Source: Bacteroidota bacterium
GTDB taxonomy: Bacteria > Bacteroidota > Rhodothermia > Rhodothermales > Salinibacteraceae
Direction: 5' to 3'
Assembly: GCA_009908725.1 (NCBI GenBank)
Contig: JAAAOT010000082.1
Span: 1-36,922 of the forward strand
DNA: 36,922 nt
Of the stretch, positions 23,940-31,216 are shown one piece after another; the stretch's first letter is position 1, and every line of letters starts with the position of its first letter. The notes under the pieces were generated by a model. That model did not search any database. It was not told the origin of the DNA and saw only the letters and a list, made by a program, of their open reading frames with translations. The position numbers were made by a program, and so were the translations under genes.

Positions 23940-25244
23940 TCAGGCGCGGACGGCACCCACTGGGGCGAAGGTCGTGTTTTGCTCCTCGCGTAGACGGTCA
24001 CATAGCCGGCCTGCCGGCACCTCCACATCATCGTAGCTGATGGCCTCGTCTTTTCGTACGTCGCGTTTGAGCTTGCAATCCCCGGAGAGTCCCATCGGAA
24101 GCAAGTTTTCGCTGCGTGCCGGCTCAATGTTGTCGATGACGCCGTAGCTGGTGTACCCGCCGATGCCGTCGAGTGTATCACCGGCTGAGAGGTCCTTCTT
24201 GGCTACGGTGATGACCTCACATACCGGCGCTCCTTTCGGGGTAATCGCTGCGTCCCCGAAAAGCTCGGCGCGGGCCACGGTAATAGGCGTCTCCAGGTGT
24301 GGCAGGTGGTAGGGGACGTAGAATACGTAGTATGGACCGTCCCCCATCTTTAAGGTGGACGCGTACTGTCGCAGGATGGCGTTATCGTTGTAACCCACGA
24401 CGAACACGCCGGGTAGGGGATCGGCGCCGAGGATGTAATCGGTCACGCCGCCCTGCGCACGACAGTCATCGAGGGGGAGGAGATCCAGGGCTTCGCTGAC
24501 GTGATCGCACGGGGGACCGTGCATCCCGCGCCGGGCAACGCCATGTTCGGTGGCATTGGCGATGACTGCCTGCTCCATCGACAGCTTTGTCCCATCGGCG
24601 AAGGAGGTGACCATGTGTACGTCCTGCATGTTTTTACGCGCGAATTCGGCCTGTGTCGTTGGGGTGCGGTAGGGATCCAACAGGCCTTTGATGTTGCCCA
24701 CGACAACCGGCTCGCATCCGATCGTGCGCACGAAGCGGTAGAGGTTCATGACGACGCCGGGCTGATCGCCATCCACATTGGTGTAGACGACGCCTGCCCG
24801 GTCGGCGTATGTTTTCAGAATGGGACCGACCGTTGCATCCAGTTCGGCGTTCATCAGCACGATGTGCTTACCGTGCTCGATGGCGTTGAGCGCTACCCGG
24901 GCACCAAACTCGATGGTGCCAGTGGCCTCGATGATGACGTCCAGGTTGCCCGCCTGGCAGAGCACATCCGGATCGTCGACGATCACGGGTCGCCCATCAG
25001 CAATGGCATGCTCCAGCGCCGGCACGGTAGAGACCGTCTTGACGTCTTCGAAGCCCGCCTGATCGTACGCCTGCTCTGCGCGGCTGAGGGTGCGATTAAA
25101 GACAGCGGCAGCCCGCATTCCCGGGACGTTTTCTGTGATGTGGAGGACGAGTCCACGTCCCATGTAGCCGGCCCCGACGATGCCGACCTGAATCGGGTCA
25201 TTGGCTTGCTCGCGCTCTTCGAGCGCCTGATCAACAATAATCAT
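23940..25244 (-). CDS. Homoserine-dehydrogenase-like NAD(P) oxidoreductase with SAF domain
   Basis: A 434-residue protein with a Rossmann domain at the N-terminus (VGIVGAGYMGRG, G24, G26, G29), DVIIEATG and GKHIVLMNAELDATVG typical of homoserine-dehydrogenase-like proteins (COG4091 type), and a C-terminal SAF-like domain from about residue 345 (VAKKDLSAGDTLDGIGGYTSYG). The open frame continues upstream to 25805, but that part overlaps the nucleotidyltransferase gene antisense-like and is Ser/Arg-rich noise. The ATG at 25244 gives 17 residues before the fold. True homoserine dehydrogenases lack an SAF domain and usually sit with threonine genes. Here it lies inside a sugar-nucleotide operon, so it likely acts on a keto- or aldehyde-bearing precursor with NAD(P)H. 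The substrate is unknown. Confidence 0.85.
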   Translation of the reverse strand: MIIVDQALEEREQANDPIQVGIVGAGYMGRGLVLHITENVPGMRAAAVFNRTLSRAEQAYDQAGFEDVKTVSTVPALEHAIADGRPVIVDDPDVLCQAGNLDVIIEATGTIEFGARVALNAIEHGKHIVLMNAELDATVGPILKTYADRAGVVYTNVDGDQPGVVMNLYRFVRTIGCEPVVVGNIKGLLDPYRTPTTQAEFARKNMQDVHMVTSFADGTKLSMEQAVIANATEHGVARRGMHGPPCDHVSEALDLLPLDDCRAQGGVTDYILGADPLPGVFVVGYNDNAILRQYASTLKMGDGPYYVFYVPYHLPHLETPITVARAELFGDAAITPKGAPVCEVITVAKKDLSAGDTLDGIGGYTSYGVIDNIEPARSENLLPMGLSGDCKLKRDVRKDEAISYDDVEVPAGRLCDRLREEQNTTFAPVGAVRA

Positions 25245-25311
25245 GATGGTTTGGACCGGTTTGAGGTTGAGTGCTCTACGTGGTGACCGTGTGTGTGAAA
25301 GCCTCCAGGAC

Positions 25312-26112
25312 CTATCCCGATTGAGGCAAGGGTTTTGACCACTGCTCGCGGACGGCCTCCGCGAGCGCTTCAGGCGTTCCGATGTCGACGTATGCACCAT
25401 CCGAAATGTGCTCTGAGGTGACGGCCAGGCCAGCACGTATGGCGGCCTGAATGACATCACCCACGAATAACTCGGACTCTTGCGCGGCTTGCATGACGGC
25501 CGGACGACCGAGATACTCGTGATGGAACGCCGTGAACGACGGCCTCCATGCGGCACAAATCCACGTGTTACGAAGTGTTGTAGAGTCGGGCTTGATGACG
25601 ATCTCCCGCACATTGCCGGATGCGTCCGTCGAGACCATGTCCGCTTTGCTTGGCTCCCGGGCGCGAAAGAGGCCGAGGACGACGTCGGACCCCGTATGGT
25701 CGAGCCGGTTAAGGAGCCGGCCGTACACGTCGCTGGGCCCAAATACGATATCTGGAAACCCCAGTGTGACCGTCGCGTCTCGAACAAACGGATGCGCAGC
25801 GTCAATCGTGAACGGCGTGCCGATGGAGTTCGGCGCCACCAGGTAGGCCGTATTCACGCCGCGAATGGTTCCGTCTTCGAGGTAGTTGGGGATGTCCCAC
25901 TTTCCGGGACGCAGAATGATGTAAGCCGTGTCAATCGAAGCCTCCCGGAAGGCGTCCAGAGCAAACTCGACGGCCGACTTCAGTCCTCGAGACGTCGGCG
26001 TCTCGACAGCGGGGGCGACCGGAAAGATCTCTTTACTGCAGGGAAGGCGCCCGAGGCGCCGTGCCTCGCCTGCCGCAGGAAGAAGGCCGATGATGTTGTT
26101 TGCAGGACTCAC
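25312..26112 (-). CDS. Sugar nucleotidyltransferase (NTP_transferase family)
   Basis: A 266-residue enzyme that would join a sugar-1-phosphate to an NTP. The signature PAAGEARRLGRLPCSKE (12-28) matches the nucleotide-binding loop of RmlA/GalU-type enzymes, with an unusual EAR in place of the common GTR. Further on are TLGFPDIVFGP, which stands where the metal-binding LGD motif is expected, and YVDIGTPEALAEAV at the end, the family's GTP-E close. The protein is shorter than RmlA (about 290). It is the second nucleotidyltransferase of the operon beside the cytidylyltransferase at 28038-28823, with an 82-bp gap upstream and a 67-bp gap downstream. Whether it uses CTP, TTP or UTP cannot be read from the sequence. 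Confidence 0.82.
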   Translation of the reverse strand: MSPANNIIGLLPAAGEARRLGRLPCSKEIFPVAPAVETPTSRGLKSAVEFALDAFREASIDTAYIILRPGKWDIPNYLEDGTIRGVNTAYLVAPNSIGTPFTIDAAHPFVRDATVTLGFPDIVFGPSDVYGRLLNRLDHTGSDVVLGLFRAREPSKADMVSTDASGNVREIVIKPDSTTLRNTWICAAWRPSFTAFHHEYLGRPAVMQAAQESELFVGDVIQAAIRAGLAVTSEHISDGAYVDIGTPEALAEAVREQWSKPLPQSG

Positions 26113-26194
26113 GGATCAGTACAGGTCATCCAGCGATGGTAGGATCGAGTAATCGTATCACCAGAGCACGTCGAGGCCGACTCGAGCGTTATTT

Positions 26195-26734
26195 TTATTT
26201 CTCCGCCAGTTGCACATGAGGCCACTGGCGATCCTTGTCGGAGACGATTCGAACGTCTATGGGCCAGGAGATCCCGATGGTCGGGTCGTCGTATCGTAGG
26301 CCCCGCTCATGGTCGGGCGCGTAGAACGCCGACACCTGGTATAACACCTCGCAATCGTCCTCGAGCGTCAGAAACCCGTGCGCGAAGCCTTCCGGCACGT
26401 ACACCATTTTGCGATTTTGCGCTGAGAGCTCGACGGCCATCCATTCCGCAAACGTGGAGGACTCCGGGCGGACGTCTACGATCACGTCGTAGATCGCACC
26501 GCGCACACATCGCATGAGCTTCGCTTCCTGATGAGGCGCGGTCTGGTAGTGCAGTCCTCGCAGTGTACCGCGTTCTGCGCTGTAGGACGTGTTCATTTGC
26601 ACCATGTCGGAGGCCAGTCCGCGAGCGGCAAATTCTTTCTGGCAGAATGCGCGCGCAAAGAACCCCCGCTCATCGCCGTGCTTTTCTAATTCGATGACGT
26701 ATGCTTCGTCAAATTTGGTGTCCTTGAATTGCAT
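26195..26734 (-). CDS. rfbC: RmlC-like sugar-nucleotide 3,5-epimerase
   Basis: A 179-residue cupin of the dTDP-4-dehydrorhamnose 3,5-epimerase family, which inverts C3 and/or C5 of a 4-keto-6-deoxy nucleotide sugar. The family catalytic residues are present: H62 in LRGLHYQ, K72, Y132 in EVLYQVS and Y138. R23 and the VYVPEGFAHGF segment line the pocket, and YDDPTIGISWP is the usual end. The length matches the family (about 180). The substrate need not be dTDP-rhamnose, since no RmlA, RmlB or RmlD is seen nearby and the first gene of the operon is a cytidylyltransferase. It follows the SDR gene after 78 bp and precedes the nucleotidyltransferase gene by 82 bp on the same strand. Confidence 0.9.
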   Translation of the reverse strand: MQFKDTKFDEAYVIELEKHGDERGFFARAFCQKEFAARGLASDMVQMNTSYSAERGTLRGLHYQTAPHQEAKLMRCVRGAIYDVIVDVRPESSTFAEWMAVELSAQNRKMVYVPEGFAHGFLTLEDDCEVLYQVSAFYAPDHERGLRYDDPTIGISWPIDVRIVSDKDRQWPHVQLAEK

Positions 26735-26812
26735 GGAGTGAGCGGTTAGGGGGTGAGGACGGTGGGCGACGAGGAGCGTTCAGACGTTCGGAGCAGCCAA
26801 TCGTGGAGCTGC

Positions 26813-27889
26813 TTATCGGCCGGCTTCGGGCACGGTCTGTCGAAAATATGCGTCGTCGATCTGATGCGTGTCAATCAGGTGCTGTAGTTGCTTGAGTCGT
26901 GTAAAGGCGCGGAACTCGAAACGCTCACGTGAGAGGTCGATGGTTTCGAACACATCACGGAGTTGCACAGCACCGTCCTCGACCGTGTGCTTGCAGCGGA
27001 AGGCGGGAAGGGTCTCGTGAATCTTCGAGAAGGAGACGCGATAGCTTCGGTTGTCATCCTCGCCGCCGTCGCCGATGCTCAGCGTGCATCCGGGAAACAC
27101 GTCCGCTACGATCGAGGCGATTTCACGGATCTGATAGTTCTCGTCGCTGTCTCCCACGTTAAAGACTTGGCCGCGGACAGCGTCGGCCGGTGCCTCGAGG
27201 GTACAGGCAATGGCGCGGCAGATGTCTTCGACGTGTACAAGTGGTCGCCACGGCGTACCGTCGCTCGTCATGCGGATCACACCCGTGGTCCAGGCAAGGC
27301 CGGCGAGGTTGTTGAGTACGATGTCGAACCGCATCCGAGGGGAGGGACCGTATGCGGTCGCGTTCCGCAGGAACGTCGGGACAAATGAGTCGTCGGCGAG
27401 TGCTGATACATCGCGCTCGACCAGGACCTTGCATTTCGCATAGGCGGTCTGCGGGATCAGCGGCGATGTTTCGGTCTTAATTGACTCGCCGTTCTGTATG
27501 CCGTACGCGCTGCACGAAGAGGTGTAGATGAAGCGTTGGACGCCGGCCTCCTTGCTGCGTTCGGCAAGCTGAACCGAGCCCTCGTGATTAATGGCGTACG
27601 TGTTTGCCTCATTGTGCATACCTAGGGGGTCGTTCGAGAGCTCTGCAAGGTGAATCACCGCGTCGAAGGCCTCGAGGTCGCCAACGGTAAGCGAGCGGAT
27701 GTCCTTTTGGATGTATGACACATCGGTCGCTCCCGGGACGTCATACAGCAAACCGTCGACGTAATACCCGGCGTCCAGACCGGTGATGTTTTTATAGCCT
27801 CGATCTTTTAAAAACCGAACGAGGGGGGCGCCGATGTATCCCTGGCTGCCCGTGACAAGAATCTTGAGGTCGGTCGTTGCGGGGCACAT
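26813..27889 (-). CDS. NAD-dependent epimerase/dehydratase (extended SDR)
   Basis: A 358-residue extended SDR. It has the NAD-binding motif GSQGYIG (G14, G17, G20), D63 in KDIR, HLAELS, S125 in YTSSCSAYG and the catalytic Y150-x3-K154 in TAYAKCK. This is the layout of UDP-glucose 4-epimerase-like enzymes that act on nucleotide sugars, as an epimerase, reductase or dehydratase. The YTSSCSAYG box differs from the TSDKCYDN-type box I recall for CDP-glucose 4,6-dehydratase (RfbG), so I do not call it that. It lies second in the operon, 148 bp after the cytidylyltransferase gene. The exact reaction cannot be assigned from sequence. Confidence 0.88.
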   Translation of the reverse strand: MCPATTDLKILVTGSQGYIGAPLVRFLKDRGYKNITGLDAGYYVDGLLYDVPGATDVSYIQKDIRSLTVGDLEAFDAVIHLAELSNDPLGMHNEANTYAINHEGSVQLAERSKEAGVQRFIYTSSCSAYGIQNGESIKTETSPLIPQTAYAKCKVLVERDVSALADDSFVPTFLRNATAYGPSPRMRFDIVLNNLAGLAWTTGVIRMTSDGTPWRPLVHVEDICRAIACTLEAPADAVRGQVFNVGDSDENYQIREIASIVADVFPGCTLSIGDGGEDDNRSYRVSFSKIHETLPAFRCKHTVEDGAVQLRDVFETIDLSRERFEFRAFTRLKQLQHLIDTHQIDDAYFRQTVPEAGR

Positions 27890-28037
27890 ACGGTTTCTGG
27901 TGGGCGGAAGGCTATGGAAACGAGACGAAACGTGCGTTGTGTGCGGATCGGTCGAGCGCGGCTCGAGCGCGTGCTGCCTCCCTCGGTATCGGGACCGAAG
28001 GCGCTACGCATGCGCGAGGCTACACCGAGCGACGTGT

Positions 28038-28823
28038 TTACCACAATTTCCAGGGCGAGTCATTGCGCGTCCACATGTCCTCGAGCGTGTTCTTGTCACG
28101 GAGCGTGTCCATCGGGTGCCAGAATCCGGTGTGACGAAAGGCGGCCAGTTGTCCGTCGCGCGCCAGGCGTTCGAGCGGATCACGTTCCCAGACGGTATCG
28201 TCGCCGTCGATGTAGTCGATGGCGTCTGGCTCCAGGATGAAGAATCCACCGTTGATCCAGGCGTCATCACTCTGCGGTTTCTCGCGAAAGCGGCGCACAC
28301 TGGTTTCGCCGTCTTCCAGACGGAAGGTGCCGAAGCGACCGGGGGGTTGCACGGCCGTCATCGTCGCCAGTGCACCGTGGTTCTGGTGAAATCGGAATGC
28401 ATCATCCAGGTCAATGTCACTGACGCCGTCCCCGTACGTGAAGAAGAAGGGCTTGTCGTTGAGCAAGTGGCCGACGCGCTTCAGTCGACCGCCCGTCATC
28501 GTCCCATCTCCCGTGTCCACCATGGTCACGCGCCAGGGCTCTGCCGTGCAGTTATGGAATGTGGCGTGGTTCTCTGCCAGTTCGACCGAGAGATCTGAGT
28601 GCCGAAGGTGATAGTTCAAGAAATAGTCCTTGATTATGTACCCTTTGTACCCACAGCATATGATGAAATCTGTCACGCCAAAGTGGGAGTAAATCTTCAT
28701 GATGTGCCAGAGAATCGGTCGGTTACCGATCTCGACCATGGGCTTTGGCTTCACCCCCGTTTCCTCTGAGAGTCGAGTTCCATATCCCCCAGCGAGAATG
28801 ACAGCTTTCAGATCTGAGAGCAT
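28038..28823 (-). CDS. rfbF: Glucose-1-phosphate cytidylyltransferase
   Basis: A 261-residue enzyme that makes CDP-glucose from glucose-1-phosphate and CTP, the first step to CDP-linked deoxy or branched sugars. It shows the nucleotidyltransferase start LAGGYGTRLSE (G12 to E20), VKPKPMVEIG (K25, K27), WHIMKIYSHFG, the FIICCGYKGYIIKDYF segment diagnostic of RfbF, FTYGDGVSDID with the metal Asp, INGGFFILEP and FWHPMDTLRDKN at the end. The length is typical (about 257-260). It is the first gene of a seven-gene minus-strand run ending at 21125. The promoter is expected in the 640-bp gap upstream, but none was clearly recognised. No RfbG or RfbH partner is seen in the window. Confidence 0.93.
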   Translation of the reverse strand: MLSDLKAVILAGGYGTRLSEETGVKPKPMVEIGNRPILWHIMKIYSHFGVTDFIICCGYKGYIIKDYFLNYHLRHSDLSVELAENHATFHNCTAEPWRVTMVDTGDGTMTGGRLKRVGHLLNDKPFFFTYGDGVSDIDLDDAFRFHQNHGALATMTAVQPPGRFGTFRLEDGETSVRRFREKPQSDDAWINGGFFILEPDAIDYIDGDDTVWERDPLERLARDGQLAAFRHTGFWHPMDTLRDKNTLEDMWTRNDSPWKLW

Positions 28824-29463
28824 GTGGGTGGACGGGTTCCTCGGCTGGTGAACGGGCGAAAACGGGTAAATTCTGCAACCGGAGAGGGTCGTCGTCGCGC
28901 CGCTCGGTTGGCTAATACCCCGAGGCGCATCGCTTTCAACCCCTCACCTTCGAATTACGCAGTGCGCTCGCAGTTACGAAATTAGGACCGGCTGAAAGGT
29001 GCATGTAATGCCAGATTGCATGTATACGATCTTTGGCGCACAGAAGGGGGGAAAGACGTCGGGCCCGGATTAGATTTCCCCTGCTCGCGGCGGCATCATG
29101 TGGAGCTCGGCTCTCGGCCATCACACAACCAGCGTGTGACGGAAGACCCGCACGGGCGCCCTGACATCCGGGAACGGCTTGCGGACGTATGCGCGCCCGG
29201 TTGGACATTGGACGGTCGCGTTTCCCGACGGAATCATGACTTGCCCCGTCGCCTGCGTGTGCGCAAACGTACCGATAGCGGGAAGGGAACGACGGGTGCC
29301 GGTAGAAATTCAGCCCTCGACAGAACGACGAACCGTTGAAGACTGAATAGGGGGGACGTTCTCACGCGGACATACGTCCGGGGCGTACTGATCGCAAATT
29401 TTCACGCCGCAGGCGAACTGGCATGTCCCCCATGAACCATCCGAGCTGAAACATCCGGTCTGA
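28824..29463. other. Intergenic region upstream of rfbF
   Basis: 640 bases between the Wzy-like gene and rfbF, both on minus. The ORFs inside (28936-29208 minus, 29016-29339 plus) have no recognisable domain. An inverted repeat GGACGT/ACGTCC lies at 29354-29359 and 29374-29379. The rfbF promoter should be near the right side of the gene, but no clear element was found. An A/T-rich stretch near 28868 (on minus GAATTTACCCGTTTTC) is the best hint. Confidence 0.4.
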
Positions 29464-30912
29464 CTAAGCGACCGATACGCCGGATGAGTGAGACCGCGAG
29501 TGATGATACTGCTTCGAGGCCAGAGCAAAGCCGAGAAACGACCACACCATCATTCCGCTCAGTCCCTTCAACTGGTTGCTGAATAACATCATCGCCATTA
29601 AGGCAATGACAATAGAGACGCCGATAACGGCGAACTGGTCGGCATCGGCCTGTGAGATGCGCAGCGCGACGAAAATCATCCAAATCAGCCCTCCCAGATA
29701 CAGGGTCGTCCCGGGCCATCCGAGTGTCAGAGGAATGGCAAGCACGCCGCTATCGAACACGATTGCGTTGACAGCGGAGTCGCCATTTCCGGCGGGTGCG
29801 TCGAGGCGTGCGGCGGTCCCGAGGCTCCCAATTCCAATTCCGATCGGGTTTAGAATCGCGTTCAATGTGCCCTCTTCGTACAACCGGATTCGTTCCTGAA
29901 GGCTCGTGTCGTCTCCGAGATTCACGATGGTATCTGCGCGGTCGGAAATTCGATCTGTGTTGGGGGAGAACACGATCAGGGGTATGCAAAGAATCGCGCC
30001 GACTGCCAAGGTCGCTATTGTTCGCGTCCGAGAGTATCCACGCGAACGCGCGAGAATGATTGTCATCCCCACAACCCAGCCACCCCATGTGGATCGAACG
30101 AGCGCAAGCAAGAAACTAATGTATCCCGGGGCGAGAGCGAGTCGCGACACGAGGCCTCGACCGTCGAACAGTAAGAGCAGCCCTGCCATCATGAAGGTCG
30201 CAAAGGGCGCTGTAGAATTGAGGGTGCTGAACAACCGGAACTCGGTTGCCTCCGGTCGCCCCATGGATGACGTCATTCCCGATTGTACCAGCCACTGCAT
30301 GTCCCAGGCCGGGGCGGCGAGGTACTGGTAGACAGCATAAACGCCCAGAATGAGGACGCCCCACGAAAATGTGGTGCGAACGACCGCACGATGCCGGGGA
30401 TAAAGCTTCCAAAACAGTAAACAGTGGAAGCCGAAAAACAGAGGGGCGATCCAGCCGAGGAGGCCGTAGGTCGCGGGTACAAGTCCGGCTTTCGCAACAC
30501 CGACAAAATAGCCGTAGACCACGCCCAGTAGGCACAGCAGAAACGGGAAATAACGTCGCTCCACGATTCGATTAAAGAATCGTACGAACGTTAGAACAGT
30601 GAGGCAGGTCACCAGGAGTGGGGCGAGTACAGCGGGGTTTACCGGGTCGAATCCGCCGGTCTGGAAGTCAATGACGCGTCGTACGAACGGTGTAATAAGC
30701 CACACCCACCAGACGAACCCGAGGTAGAGAGGGGGCTGGGTGGCGTAAAGCCATAATCCAATGGCGACTGTGGCAACGGGATAGACGAGCTTGGTGACCT
30801 CAGCCTGAGGACTAAAGAGAAGCGCGATGAGTAAGCACGCACAAATGGCGATCAGGCCGGTTGCAGTCTGTACCGGACTCTTACGGCTCGTACGACGTGT
30901 GGAGGTGCTCAT
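29464..30912 (-). CDS. Wzy/WaaL-like polytopic membrane protein (O-antigen polymerase or ligase)
   Basis: A 482-residue protein with about 11-12 hydrophobic helices and a larger soluble loop (about residues 330-400), the layout of O-antigen polymerases and ligases. A LVRSTWGGWVVG segment near the middle is like the conserved R-x-x-W patch before the large loop of the Wzy_C family. The loop includes SLQERIRLYEEG and NPIGIGIGSLGTA, also typical (R-x-x-x-W/L then G-G-S-x). The frame is open to 31002, but the added 30 residues are His- and Arg-rich; the ATG at 30912 precedes the first helix by a short basic leader. By family it joins repeat units or links the polymer to a lipid acceptor in the periplasm. 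Polymerase versus ligase cannot be decided here. Confidence 0.82.
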   Translation of the reverse strand: MSTSTRRTSRKSPVQTATGLIAICACLLIALLFSPQAEVTKLVYPVATVAIGLWLYATQPPLYLGFVWWVWLITPFVRRVIDFQTGGFDPVNPAVLAPLLVTCLTVLTFVRFFNRIVERRYFPFLLCLLGVVYGYFVGVAKAGLVPATYGLLGWIAPLFFGFHCLLFWKLYPRHRAVVRTTFSWGVLILGVYAVYQYLAAPAWDMQWLVQSGMTSSMGRPEATEFRLFSTLNSTAPFATFMMAGLLLLFDGRGLVSRLALAPGYISFLLALVRSTWGGWVVGMTIILARSRGYSRTRTIATLAVGAILCIPLIVFSPNTDRISDRADTIVNLGDDTSLQERIRLYEEGTLNAILNPIGIGIGSLGTAARLDAPAGNGDSAVNAIVFDSGVLAIPLTLGWPGTTLYLGGLIWMIFVALRISQADADQFAVIGVSIVIALMAMMLFSNQLKGLSGMMVWSFLGFALASKQYHHSRSHSSGVSVA

Positions 30913-31216
30913 GCCGCATAGATCCGAATTAGTGGCGGGGCCGGCGTGATGGTGTTGTAATCCCGGACGCCTCCTCTTCGGCACGAATGAATGGCTACTC
31001 ACGGGTCGATCGATCTACCCGCTACGCCCGGTTCGGTGCGGTGAAGACGCGGCGTAACGTAGATAGGGACGGTCGGGCGAGCAATCATCATCGATCCCGA
31101 CCGCAAAAAATTGTCTTGGCTTCGCTGCTACGCAGCACTGCCGCAGCCCGCGAGCCATAATCACAGGCTTGCGAACTGCGGCAGTTAAGTAGGCACTGGG
31201 CGGCACAAAAGAGAAA
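30913..31216. other. Intergenic gap with a large imperfect hairpin
   Basis: 304 bases between the large heme protein gene and the Wzy-like gene, both minus. It contains a 20-bp imperfect inverted repeat (31137-31185, listed separately) and an A6 run at 31105-31110 that would read T6 on the transcribed minus strand about 30 bases past the hairpin. No gene was seen. Confidence 0.45.
31137..31185 (-). terminator. Imperfect 20-bp inverted repeat, likely terminator of the heme-protein gene
   Basis: ACTGCCGCAG (31137-31146) pairs exactly with CTGCGGCAGT (31176-31185). The stem continues inward through CCCGCGAGCC and GGCTTGCGAA with two mismatches and one wobble, leaving a 9-base loop. It begins 32 bases after the stop of the large secreted protein on the minus strand. 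A T-rich run follows only after about 30 bases, so this is a strong hairpin with a late T tract. Terminator function is inferred. Confidence 0.45.

Noticed and set aside
24501-25286. 261-codon plus-strand frame over the SAF gene
   Set aside because: Antisense to a clear NAD(P)-binding domain; no recognisable product.
25245-25805. Upstream extension of the SAF protein frame
   Set aside because: It overlaps the nucleotidyltransferase gene on the same strand in another frame and is Ser/Arg-rich; the Rossmann fold starts just after ATG 25244.
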